A DNA stretch of 64,000 bases. Source: Neodiprion pinetum (taxonomy: Eukaryota; Arthropoda; Insecta; Hymenoptera; Diprionidae). Location of the stretch: NCBI RefSeq assembly GCF_021155775.2, contig NC_060238.1, forward strand, positions 25,450,470 to 25,514,469, read 5' to 3'. Under the pieces are notes generated by a model, which was not told the origin of the DNA, ran no database searches, and was given only the letters and a program-made list of their open reading frames with translations. Below are positions 36,441-49,300 of this stretch, in pieces (position 1 is the first letter of the stretch; the number at the start of each line of letters is the position of its first letter). The position numbers and the translations under genes are program-made.

Positions 36441-39400
36441 ATCTTGCCGTAAAACTTGTCTCAGTGCGATATTGCGTGACAGAAAGGGTAGACTCGTCAA
36501 GTCGCTAATAAGGACGAACGATTCGCATATTCTGACCTCGAGTGCTCAAATTAACAGTCTCGTTTCTCGATCAGGGTCATATCAGGCGTTAGAAAATTGG
36601 ATGGCCATAAGGTGAGCCATGTATGCCGCAGTGCCTGGTTACGGGGCTTGATCGTAAGCGATAGGCGTCGCGAGGGTGTAAAATCGGCGGGTTCGATTAC
36701 GCCGATACGCTGACCATCCACGAGGGACAATTAATAATTATCCCGAAGGTCGGCGATATCATCGCCGCTGGTCGATTTCGACCAGGACTATGCTCGGAGG
36801 TCGAGAGGCAGAGAGGGCATCTCGTTCCCGGTGCAGCAGCGCAGGAACAGCGCATATAGCGCATGTAGTGCAGCTCTCGGCTCGGTTTCAGGCAGTTTCC
36901 ATTCTCGTGATCAGCGCTGCTGCTTAAAACCAGTCTACCGAGAAGATAACACCGCCAACCTGAGCCTGGCGTAGTGTTATAAGCATCGATGGCGGCCGCC
37001 GTGTGCAGATTAATGATTTTGTAGTGAATTGGAAGACAAAAAAAAAATAAAAATTAATGTCGAAAAATTCTATAGAAATTAGCGACAATTTTACACGTTA
37101 CGAAATTTAAGTCTTTATCATAGAAAGATACTAACTATTTTTTTTATAGCGTATAGTACATGTTATATTTAATATGTGTGTGTGTGTGTAGCGAAAATTG
37201 GAATCGTACGTATTGAAACGAATCGAAATTCCATTTCGTTCCAATTTCCTCGTTCCATTCGATTTCCCTCTCATATACATACGTATTATAACGTTATTAA
37301 TATTTCAATTTGTTCTATTTCGTTCGGTTCTGTATAATATATTCAATTCACCTGAATCAATTCACCTGATGATTTTTCAAAATCTCGTTCAATCGCACAG
37401 GATACGAAAGGAGAGAGAAACAAAAAGAAAAAAAAAGAATACAAAATTGTCAGACACTATTTTCCCTGAGAATTGTATAAACCATTTACGATTACATCGC
37501 AGCGTTAATGCCAAAAGAGAGTATAATTTGTTTTTATTACCAATCGTTCCGTAAACTTGTTTGTTAGCTAAATATTGAGAAAAATTTATACACGCCCTTT
37601 CGACCTTAAAATTTTTCTTTTCCTTCAGTATTTTGCTTGAAAATACGTCTACGGGACAATTGGCAATGCAAAAAAAAAAAAAAATAAATAATAAGTAATA
37701 CGCCCTTTTGGCATTAGCATTTGGACGTGCACAATAACTTTCTCCCACGTGTGCCTAACTAGACACGTATTTCTGAACATTTCTATACTTTTCTCCCTCT
37801 CCCCGAGTACCTCACAGTTAATATCCGCACAAACGTACGTCTTACGAAATTCGGTTCTCGCTTTAAGCTCACCCAGATACTATGTACAAAGAGACGGGAT
37901 GAAGATATGCGCAGAGGGACGAAGGGGCGCGGAATTCTGTTCACGAAATACTGAAACTAATTGGTATAACCTTATTATTACACCCTGCAGGGGGGAAACG
38001 GGATGAGAAGGGACGGCGGAGGGAGGGAGCGATAGTCTTCGTTCGTGATTACGGGGTGCACGGGGGATGATTGATCGTGACGCAAGACTTTGACACAACG
38101 CGTCGCGTGGCGCGTGACACCCTCGGCCCCTTGAACGAGAGGCCCTGCACGTTATCATGCACCCACTCCGCGAGCCGACACAAAGGTGCACGAATCATCC
38201 CGACGTTGTTAAACATAGGCAATTTTTATTTCACCGTGTGCCGAGCATCGTATCGGAAGCTCGTCAACGCGGTGTAGTAACAAAGTGAGCGATTACCGCG
38301 TAGGTGCTCAAAAAGCCGTTTCCCTCCTACGCGTCATTTTTTATCCTCTTTTGTATTAACCGTACCTTTGTTGCGTCAGTTGTACCGTCAAATATATTTA
38401 TATACATATGTATATATAATAATACAATGTATATGTATAATACAATGGAATGCAAGTCGAAATCGCGTGAAAACTGAGGGAGAATGAACGTAGCACTTGA
38501 TTACACGGGTGTGCAAAAAAAAAAAAAAAAAAATAGTTCATTTCAGCTGCATGGGATTTTTTTTTTTGGCAAGTATGATGTTTTCGAGTTTGCCGAATTC
38601 AACGATGAATTCCATTTCCCTCCGTGACGTACATTATTTTTGCATAATACAAGGTGTTTGCATAAAAAAAAAAAAAAGCGTAACAGTAATGAAAAAAACC
38701 ACCATTTCGTTACAATGAACTAAACAATATTTCTTATAAAATTAAACAAACAATCTCTTCGTGGAACGTACACAAAGTTCCGTGTTCATTCTTTTTGCCT
38801 ATGAAACCTTTTCTTCTTCTCCGAATGAAACCACAGACACAAGTTGAAGAAAAAAAAACCTGACGCGATGGTATTGTTTGTGTATTTTTCCCGATTACAT
38901 TGAATAAAAATCAATAAGTGTGTTATTTGGGCACATTCGCGATACATTTTCACCTCGCGAAACCTGATCACGTACATGACGAATTGCAATTTTCTTTTTT
39001 TCATCCCTTAGAGTACAAGGATCCGGATTTTAATTCACCCTCAATAGTAGTCCAGCCCCCTGGCGGGTTCGGTGTGTAACTTTTTTTTTGTCGAAGCTTT
39101 CATTCCACCCTGCACGGCAGCAGACGTACCGTCACGTGAAAGACGTTCCATCTGCAGAGAGCCTCTAACGCTGTTAATCTAATTTGCGAGGGAATTCGCG
39201 AATTTCATTCGGGACTGCGGGAGGGAGGGACGAAGGAAGATGGGGGGAGGGGGGAGAAAAACCTCCGTCGGGTCGCGCGATTGAAATTAAGAGGGCGTCA
39301 GCACGAGGGTCGATTGTCCAGCGTCCCCCCCCCCCCCCCCCCTCCCCCATTCCTCTTCCGCCGCTCGGTCATTACGCAGACAATACCGTATTAATGGATT

Positions 39401-39689
39401 AAATCGAATTTAACGCCCCGTGCATTATACCCGGCATTGGTATACGGACTTGTGTATGTGTCCCGATCGTTCGCCGTGACAACCCTTGTACCGAAATTTA
39501 TGGAGACGCTGTGATAACCGGACGTGACGACGCTGATCTGGTAGATATCGGATATCGGAGATTTAATAAAAGATTCGTCAATGTTATTCATGTTCGGATC
39601 AGGGATTGAAAAGAAAAAAAGTGGCTTTTTCGAACTTCCCGTTCTTACAGCGCAGGTTCCAAGTTCACGGAGGAAAAAAAAAAAAGAAC

Positions 39690-40140
39690 AATATTCAATT
39701 TAGATTTCGAACTACAAATTCGGATTCGTGGCTAACGATTTTAAAGCCATCGGATACAGTATCACATGAAAATGTGACGGTTTTTCTGATATTGAACCGC
39801 TACAATAAATCCACAATTAATAATTTTGGAAGTCTGACCTTGGATTGGTTATCGGTGACCCGAAACATTTCCACCTATCAATTTCCACTGGAATCGAAAT
39901 ATTAAAAAAAAAATAACAATTTCTCAACATATTGGATCACTATTTTGGATTTCGCAAAGGGACTTCAGATTCGTGATCAGTCACCCAACCAACCGATGAC
40001 TACCAATTTTCATCAAAATCCAAATGTTTTTATTTTTTTTTTTCAGCTTATCGAATACGCCAAATTTAAATTTTGCAAATCTTATATTCGTGATTATCGA
40101 CCCGAAAAACCTTGCGGTACCAATTTTAAAATTAAAAAAT
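39690..40140 (+). repeat. Degenerate tandem array, four units of about 120 bases
   Basis: Anchors resembling GATTCGTGATCAGCGACCCG recur at 39723, 39843, 39968 and about 40083, spaced 115-125 bases. Each is preceded by a TTTCG/TTTTG-AA-T stretch and followed by ACC-ATTTTCA-like sequence. Units are strongly diverged from each other, suggesting an old array. The open frames over it show no known protein. Confidence 0.7.
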
Positions 40141-43020
40141 GAATGAATAAATAAATAGAGGGAAAAAAATCTGATGAATTGATTGAGGTGCTTTTAGAAA
40201 ATTTCTCATATTCGATATTAAAACAGAAAAGAGAATATTGATGAAAAGCCATCGATTAATGCCCGCGTACGAATGAATGGAATAAAAGAATAAAGGTAAA
40301 TGGCCAAAAAAGAAGAAAAAAAAAAAAAGAAATCCCCTGCCAGTTGCAATCGATTTTCTCGTCTTGTCCTCCGTTTATTCAAACTTTTTCGGAAACGAGC
40401 CTATAATTATGAACGTGTAATCCGTACCGATAATAATCGCAAATGTCCCAGAGGTTTGAATGACAGAGTGGATCCTCGTGCAGGTCTGGGTTTCGTTCGG
40501 CAAAGGGTAATCGGATTATCGAGTATCCTCTGCTTATACGGTAGGTCCTCTTGTTTTGCTCCGAGACCCTTTTATAATTAGCTGCCTGATTGGTACGGCA
40601 CAATACACATATCCTAAGGGTGTCCGGAGCGTAGGGATAACACCCTGACACGACGGCACACATGTGCATTCCACGTATAGTTGGTTACAAGGTGGACCAA
40701 CGCGTAACCTTATTATCTGGACGGTCTCAGGCGGTGGGATGCCGCAATGCATACCGAGCAGCGATCGGGGTGACGACGAGGGTGTCGGTGCAGGCAATAT
40801 CACCCCGATGGTGGTCACCCACCCCCCAACCCCTAGACGCGGAACTAGGTACTATAATATGGCCACGCTCTCTCCGCAAACAGGCGGTGAGGGTGCATGG
40901 GGTGTGTGCCGATTATAATCGAGAACAGGCTTGTAGATCCTCGGCCAAGGTTTGGGTGCGTTGGAATTTCCAACCCTCGATATCCCGGAAGACATATTTA
41001 TACAACCCCAAAATCGTTGATCGGTGAATGTAAGCGCTGTTTTACCGATTAAGCGTGCCTCGCTGTGACAAGACAGACCGAGCAATGGAATTTCTAATCA
41101 CAACCCAACCGGCATAATATGACGATTAAGTTTTGGTTGATCATCGACAGGATGGCCATGACTGGGAGAGTTAAAGGTACATGGGTGGGGGGTTATTACG
41201 TCGTACAGGTTTTGAATATACACACCGACAATGACACGCAAGCGATTGAGACGCGATAGGTGAAAATGATTCTTACAATGCCCGTTATGGGACAGAGTGT
41301 AGATATCGGGATATTTTTTCAAGTGATACTCGAAGCGATTGAAAACTCTTCGTACACGAGTTGAGTTTGCTGCTCTTCTTCAATTTTTTATTCCGTGAAA
41401 GCTCGGGCGGCAAAAAAAAAAAAAAAGCATAAAATGAAGATGAGAGAAACAATGTTTGCATCGCATGGCAGAGCGAAACGAATGAAATTCCGTCGGTCCT
41501 TGGTTCGTCCCGTCAAGTTGGCTTTTCCTTCACAAGACTTACACGGGGCTAGTTGAAAAGGAAGACGGGAGGCTAGAGGGAGAGGAGAAGCTGCAGCGGG
41601 AAACTGAGGGCAAGCAACGGGATCCGAGGCACGTCCGATTCGCGGGGAGCATCTTGCTTCTGCAGGGTCGTTGCAGCGTTGGAATATTGTAATCCGCGAC
41701 GTGGGGCTCGAAAGGGATGGAGGGTTGCGCAGCGCCTTGCATTGTTGCGTCTTTAAGGGTGCCCCGTACATTGTTTAGGGATGTGTAAGGGATGCGAAAG
41801 AATCGCGACAGCTGTGATATGTAATTTTCTTTATCTATTACATTATTTATTGTATATTATACATTACGATAGACGGTGCAAGAGTGCCGGAAAGGGGAGA
41901 ACGTTTAAGAAGGGTTAGTTTATCGTTTTCACCATACCATTGATCGAATTGCCATAATTTTATGAATCTACCTTTATCTCAGTTGAACCAAGCGTCTAGC
42001 GCGACGTTGCCCGTAGCGTTAAAATATTAATTCCACCGTGAGACATCAACTGACCGTTAATAAGGCACCTTGGGGCCGACCGATGCAATCTCAGGAAGTC
42101 AGGATCGACGGAAGAAAAGTGACGACGACTCGACTGGGGCCGGGGTTGAAACTCGGAGCAGAGGGAGGAGCGGTGAAAGATCGAGGAGAGAGAGAGAGAG
42201 AGAGAGGAAGAAATAAAGAGAGGGGTAGCTGGCGCCGGTCGGTCTTAGCGTGGCTAAAAAATTTAATAAAAACGAAGCTTTCCTTATTCTTTATACCCTT
42301 TACAACGGCGGTTTCGCGTTATCTCGTAAACCGTGATGCGGTAGAGAAAATACGTACCGACCGGTGTTGCAGTCATCGACCCTCCGTAATTTCGGATGTA
42401 CGACCGCGAAGCGCCCCCCCCCCCCCTCACCCTCCCTCACCCCAGGCGAAAAGCCGGATTCCCTGGAGGTGTTTGGGGGATAGCTCGAGCAATTATAACT
42501 GTAGACCGCTGAAGAATCCCTTTATTTTTAACGCACCCCTTCCGCCCTCCAGGCTCCGAACGCCAAGAATAAATTACCCTGTCGCAAGAGTGACGCCGGT
42601 AACAATGGAGCGAAATACGCGAACGGGGCGATACACCCTCCTTGTCGTCCTCGCGTGTGGGCATAACCGGCCATATAAGGTTATAGGTGTACAGTTTTGC
42701 TCCACGCCTCGCCGGAACGGCGGACGAGGGACCGACCGGCAATCTTTTATTCATTGTTGCGATAATTAAAGGTAAACTCCCGTAGTTGATATATTGTTGG
42801 TTGGTATCCGGAAGGGCCGCGGGGGAACCAGCGCTGTTTGAAGAGCTTCTTACAAATTAGCCGTGAATATTCATGTCTGGTGGTGTGGTGTAAGGGCCGC
42901 CACCCCCGGAGCGCGTCGGACCTCAACCCGAGTGCCTCGCCGACCTTCCGCCTCGCCCTGGGGCGTCACTCCGACACCCTCGGATGATTATCCGTATTTT
43001 TATCACCTCCCTCCCGAACT

Positions 43021-43422
43021 AACAAGGAAGGTGTCCCAGGTCGGTCTCTCCAAATTCATTCCTTTCGCGATACGTTACAGTACAGTGAAAACTAAGCGAC
43101 ACGTATTCTTTTTTATCTGCCATTCAGCACTTTAAGGGGGTTAAACCACCCTCCAATGTAAGAGAACATTACGTTTTTCGTTTCTCGTTACGAGTAAACT
43201 TTTCCGGTTGGATTGGTTGAAAAGTATTATGTTCTTGCCGGTGAAACTGTAGAGTCGCGCCTTGACAAGTCTTACGTTGGAGGGTGGTTTCACCCCCACG
43301 AGGTGTTTAATGGCAGAAGAAAAAAAAAAAGAACAAACACTTGTCGCTTGATTTTCAGTCTAGTGTAACGTATTAGAAAAGAAATGAAATCGGTGAAATC
43401 GATCTGGGATACCTTCCTTGTT
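43021..43422. repeat. Foldback element, family A copy 2 (about 402 bases, more complete)
   Basis: The element begins AACAAGGAAGGT and ends with its reverse complement ACCTTCCTTGTT. The left arm (43021-43163) and right arm (43270-43422) pair over about 145 bases. Both contain GTTACA-GTA-TGAAAA-CAAGCGACA, CTGCCATT-A-CAC, and AAACCACCCTCCAA-GTAAGA. A unique centre of about 105 bases separates them. I see no clear target-site duplication and no coding capacity. It is a non-autonomous DNA-transposon-like or foldback repeat. Confidence 0.9.
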
Positions 43423-44639
43423 GGATTCTGTAGAAGGAGCTCTGCTTGACGCTGGGAAAGAAACAGCGACGTAACGACGAGGAGGCCAAGGAATTACGGT
43501 AGGAACGAAAGGGATGATATGGAAATCGGTGTAAAGTAGCTGTTGCTCGTGGGATTTCATCCCCCGGCACGGAGCAGCCCTCATTTTTATTCCTCTTCAT
43601 CCCCCCTCCCTCTCTTCTCAACACTCGCCGGCGGTACGCGGCTCAGAGTTTACGTCAATTTGCAAAAACTACGTTACGCTAAGACGCGCCTAAGCCCCCG
43701 CCGACTAAATTCAAGGGTTGTTTTCGTCAAACGATATCGTATATTTTACATTTAACACCCTCTGCACGACTCGAGGGGCTTATTCACCCGTCTCTTCGGA
43801 GCTGGGTTCGCGATATTAGCCTCATCGTTTTATAATTTCTCTACACGTTTTCACGACGTGAACGGTGAGATTTATTTTCGTTTTTGCTGAAAGAAATTGC
43901 GTTGTGATGTCAAGATTGACAATTCGATTGAGTGGTCGTGTTTGTTTGTTTTTATTTTTTTTTTTTTATTTTATATATATTTTATATATATTTTTAATGT
44001 TTCTACCGTTTCATTGGCCTTTCACTCGATCAACGTGACTGACGCTTCGACACGTGACTGTCAGACGTACGATTTTTAGTTAAGTATGAATTTTCGAGCC
44101 TTTGCAGATTGACGATAGAAAATTTCTATAAGAATACCGTATAAATTTTCAGACAATACCTAAAATTGATGCAGTGTCAAATATTCCTAGGTTGCTACAT
44201 CATTCTTTTTTGCCAAAATTATTACCACGACAATTTTGCTCGCACAGGTACGTAAAACGATCATTCGCTTCGTACATACATACGTCCATAAGTTGAACAA
44301 AAATTGAAACCGACGACAACGATATCGGATGAATAAATTCAGCACGAAGTGTTCACATCCCCAAAACTCTCCAAAAAAATCCAAATTGCGAGGCATGGCA
44401 AACGTGTATCAAGGGACGCGTGGCGTTCGGATCCTGACCCGGGCAACAACAATAGGAACGAGGCAACCCGTAGATACAGGGTGTAGTATGATATCGAGGG
44501 TGGTGAAAAGGCGCGATCACCTTTAACGCGGTGTGTATGATTTTGTAAACAATCGTATTGTGTAGCTGGTTTCCCGCGCGGCACGCCGTTCCTCCCCCCT
44601 TATTCCCCACCCCCGCCCCTATTCGCCGGATCATTGTAC

Positions 44640-46300
44640 GACGTTACCGGGGGGTTGTATTCCTTCCAGCACGACGCGACTTTCCTGTATCGGTGTATAA
44701 ACGTTTGCATACACAGACACGGGGCGAGCGTTGGCTGCGTGGGGTGATTCAAGGGAGCAGCCTGAGGTTCGTCGAGGGTTGCGGGGGGCAGGGGTTCAGA
44801 TTTACGAGCTATGCGCCGGGCGGAGGGAGGGTGGAGGACGCCGGGAGCCACGCGTCGGTTCACGAGCGCATCGAGATTACACAAACGCTCGCCGAATGCA
44901 CCCCGGCTACATACTGCAGGTGCTGTGCAGGGGGTGGAAAACGGCAGGTCCGTTTATATACCGTGTATTCCCAGAGCCACGGACATACGGTGTTATACTT
45001 TTTATATAGGCGCGTGTACAACGCTGCGGAGTCGGGTGATTAAACTGTTTAATATCACAAATACCTCGGCCACAAATCCACCGCGAAGTTGTTGATGTCG
45101 TTGTTCTTGTACGCCGCACCGCAGCTGTATTGTCGAACATCCGAGTCCAGTTCCGGTTCACTCGATGACCAAGCCCAATCTCACTTCGCCTCGCTGTAAC
45201 GACTGCATGTCCAAATCCTCGTCCAAAGTGCTTTTCTCTCAATGACGGAGTTCTTGGATTGGACTGTTTTTCTGCTTGAAAGTGTGCCTTGCACGTCAAT
45301 GATCTTCGACGATGTTTTTTTTCGCTAGTGTTCTCTTGCGTGATCAGTCGCTACTGTCTTTAATATCTAACGGACTCTCCGTTTCACCCGGCTATCGCCT
45401 TCCATTCCAAGAACCCTGATCCTTGCACTCTGCTCTCTGGACTCGCCAAGGCTGCGTTCCATTGGTCCCAAGACACTGTTCACTTACTCTATGAACTGCG
45501 CACTTCCTTTCCACCGTTCTGTCAAATTCCTCGCAATAAACATGTAATTGATATTCTAAACATGTCTAAGGTTATTAAGCCTTCATCCTAACCTCCGTCG
45601 TCCTAGAACGTCAAAGCGAAGCCGAACCAGTCAATTCCTTACCGCTCGGGAATAAGCGACTTTGGGGTAATTACAGTGTTACATGTGTTTTGTGAATTGA
45701 CAGTCGCAGTCACTTCTCGCTGTAAGTTTGACCTCGGGGCTGTATGGGAACGTGATTTTGGAAAATTAAGGATCGAAACACGTCAAGAGAGAGAGAGACG
45801 GGGGGGGGGGGGGGGGGGGAGAAAAAGGGTGATTTTCAAATTTTCGCCAAAGTTGTCAAGCCACAGGGTAGGTTATAGGCAGTTATTGGGAAACGAGGGT
45901 CGGGCGGCGCGGAGACCGAATGACCAGCTCCAATCAGCCTCTATTGCCGCGACCAATCGATTTCCGTAATGAATTGTGCTTCTCTCCCCAAGTCGCCACG
46001 CCGTCCGAAAGCTTGCACGGTTGTAGAGGTATACAGCCGCCTCGCGCCACGGAAGCAATATTGCTTCTTCAGGTTTACAAGTTCCCTCGAAGCAGCGAGC
46101 GATACACATCATCCTTTACACCGCCGTGCACAGGGTGTCCGACGAAAAGCGGATCACGAAAAAAAACCCGGAGAGCCAAAAGCGGTTACGGGTCGAATTG
46201 CTTGATTCGAACCCCTAACTGAGGACAAGTCCGTGACCGCAGTCACGGTGCGAAAAGCGAACGAAAGCTTCTGGTAGAGAGAAGCTGCGTGTGTTTGTGG
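44640..46300. other. No gene recognised; possible LTR-like segment at 45,089-45,615
   Basis: The segment 45,089-45,615 has a pyrimidine-rich, promoter/3'-end-like composition, an AATAAA at 45,533-45,538, a start TGTTGATG and a 6-base GCGAAG on both sides. These resemble a solo LTR but none is decisive. The rest holds a G20 run at 45,800. Confidence 0.3.
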
Positions 46301-49300
46301 CGTTTATGGTCGGTGTTAAAGGGGGCGATGATGGTAGCGTTTTGACGCGATCCTCGAATCACTCGCACCGGAAACGGAAAAGCGGACATGCACCGCATAC
46401 GCGCATCGCACGAAATATACACTTCGATTTATTTATATGCTCGTTCGAATTAAACTACCGTTGCCCCTGCAGTTGTACGTGTCGAAACGGATGTGTAGCC
46501 GGCAGATCCCGTTGTTGGACTGTAAACGCTGGAAACGATTCCCGCTGTTATTGCTCAACGCTGTCGCATTCCTCGTTTGACATTCGAATGACGATTTGAG
46601 CAAGGAAGTTGGGAAGAAATGGAAGGAAACGGAAATATCAGGAGAATATTGTAAGTAGATGGGGAGGGAGATGAGGTATAATCGAGACATCCGACGACTC
46701 GAAGCCAATTTTCAACGGATTACACGTGACGTTCGGTGTATCGATTCAATTACTTCACCCACTTACGTTTCGATATTGGTACGTATGTTAAACATCCTTT
46801 GCTTTCGGGGGATTGGAAAATTCGGAGATACATAGAAAGGGGAATCGAGGGGCGGTTCTCCGCGATTTTTCAACATTTTTAGCCTCGGTTTGAGTCACGT
46901 CAAGGGGAAAGAGTATAAAGCGAAAATAAAGAGAGGGTGAGAGAATGGAGGATCGGCCGAAGAAACGAGAAAAAGGTTTTGATCTCGTCACCGAAAAGTT
47001 AATAGCCAATAAATATGCAAATGCGGTACCGGGCGTGGCGTAGTTGTCAATTGAGAGCCGATGATATTTTTACGGTGTCGTCGAATGCCACCCCATCCCC
47101 TGTTACATTCCACCCCTGGCCTATTTTTTTTCATACATTTCAAAAGGCAAGGGGAGGAGACAATAGTGTATCCGATATCTTGCTGACAAGTGAGCCTAAG
47201 TATTGTCGTAATCCTCTTTTTCTTCCTCTGCGGCATCGGTTCTAATACGTAGTAACAGCAGCGACGTCGAAGATATGATCGGGATCATAAAGGAATGAAG
47301 GAAACGTCGAAAAGTGGGGAAAAAGTGACAGACAAGCATGTGGGATGCGGCGGTATTTCCTAACCCCCTTCCCCTTTTTTACTGGGGTTCTTTAACCGAA
47401 GATTCGAGCTTTCGAGAGAGAAAGGGAGGGAGGGAGGGAGGACGATGGAGAGAAAGAGAGGGTGGTCCTTCGTTCCTTTCCGTGCTGAACAGAAACATTT
47501 TATAATCTTATCATCCCTGGCATTTTCCGCATATTTTCCAAATTCCCAAGCGAAGGCTCCGGATTTGACGCATCGCTTTCTCGAGTCTGAATCGCGGGAA
47601 ACCCGGACTGTATTTTCTCTTTCTCTCCACTTTTCTCCACCGAAATGAAAAGGAATAAATAAATAAATGAATAACTACGACATGTTACGATCGTACGGAC
47701 TCTCACTCTCTCTCTCTCTCTCTTTCTTTCTGTACATTTTTATGCTTCCCAAAAGCTTTGCGCGGTGGAATAAGATTCCAGTCAAACCAAATCAATTCGT
47801 CGTGGCTCGGTTAGAAAAATTTCTTCTCTTTATCACATCGTTCGTAAATTTTAAAGTTTCCACACTCCTGTCTTTGGAATAAAGAGGAAAATACTGTAAC
47901 CACACCGGAGATAAAATCATCAGTTTACACTCAATCTCGACGTTTCGAGGTCTCGAATTTTCAAAATTAGATAAAAAAAGAAAATTTCACTTACTGTAAA
48001 AAAACTCTGATACTGTAATCCTATCGGCTGTCGAGCGATTTTCCTGCCTGCTTCTTATTTTTTATTTTTATTTTTTTTTCGATCAGACCCGTTTTACAGG
48101 CTGCGCTGAAAGCTGCGAGCAATGCAACGAAACAACGGATCGACCGATCGAAGATTAACGATTCGATTCGTTAGTTGGTCACAGTGTCAACAGAATCAGT
48201 CTGCCTCTGCAGCCCATCGTAGGGGCGGCGGTGCAGCCACTACGAGATTAGTTTTGTTGGAGGCAATTTGAATTTAGATTAGTTGCTGCAAATTGGCATC
48301 GCCGATCGCCACATACTGACCAAAGCGACGGAGCGAACGTTGCCCTTTATGTCTACATGTGTAGGCACGGATCGTACTCAAATCGCGTTACAGGCGAGGC
48401 CCAAATGGGGAGGATAAGTAATCGCCTCAGAGTTTGTCCAGCCCTCGCGTTCCGGCCAGCTCTTAATCATCCCGAAAGAAGGGTAGCCAGATTTTAAACA
48501 CGTCTGTGGGACACCACATTATTGTATTCTATATATTCACTGGATTTGGCTCTACGCATAAAACTGCCAACGCAAGATATTTAAATATATTTCGAACAAA
48601 TATTGACGTTTACGAGTTGTGTGACCATATTTGGATTTGCAAAGTTCGAACGCGTGAGCTTGAAAATTGACATTTCTCTGGTTGAACACCACAAACGGTT
48701 CACTTCGTAAAACGACAGAGGTAACTTCCGTAAGCATGCGAAGCTTTTACTCGCGCAGTTATTTGCCAATTATTTAGTTGTGTCAGTTTCGTCGTCGGTG
48801 TGCGATTACTTTTTCTCTATCCATACATCTCCAAATAAATTAACTTTCATATCACCAAAGAATTATTTCCGTCCTTACGATATGTGTTTCCTTTCTTTTT
48901 TCTCTCTCTCTCTCTTTCTCTCTCTATTATCGGCACATTTTTCATTGTCAGAATCGAAACTGCAATTTGCATGATAAAAAGATCGAAATGAAAAAAGGGC
49001 AGGAAGAAAATATTTCTTTTCACGAAGTACACCGACGATAAATCGAACGGCAAATCGGATATAAAAGTGATGGTGGAAGTAACGAACCGTTTATTGAAAA
49101 TTGATCGTTCGTTGATTAAAATGCATACGTTTGACGTCGATTGTGCATATCGGTGTAATTGAAAAAAATGTCGGTGCTGTGATCAGCTCCAAGAGGCACG
49201 GAAAAAAGGGACGTACGAGGTATTTAAAATTAACCGTAATTCCCGCAGGCAATTGCGTATAATACGTACCTACATCTATACATATACGTATAATACAGCG

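Noticed and set aside
36670..36715. GGGTTCGATTACGCC, tRNA B-box-like
   Set aside because: The stem length is wrong for a T arm and no cloverleaf can be drawn around it.
42038..42769. 243-codon open frame on the + strand
   Set aside because: It starts at GTG, and crosses a GA repeat (Arg-Glu run) and a C-run (Pro run). No family resemblance.
46195..46217. tRNA-like B box (reverse complement GGGGTTCGAATC)
   Set aside because: The flanking bases cannot form a T stem of 5 pairs, and no matching acceptor or anticodon arm is present, so neither a tRNA nor a clear tRNA-derived SINE is supported.
47667..47882. Leader-like frame with SLSLSLSFFLYIF
   Set aside because: The hydrophobic core is a translated CT microsatellite and no in-phase donor follows.
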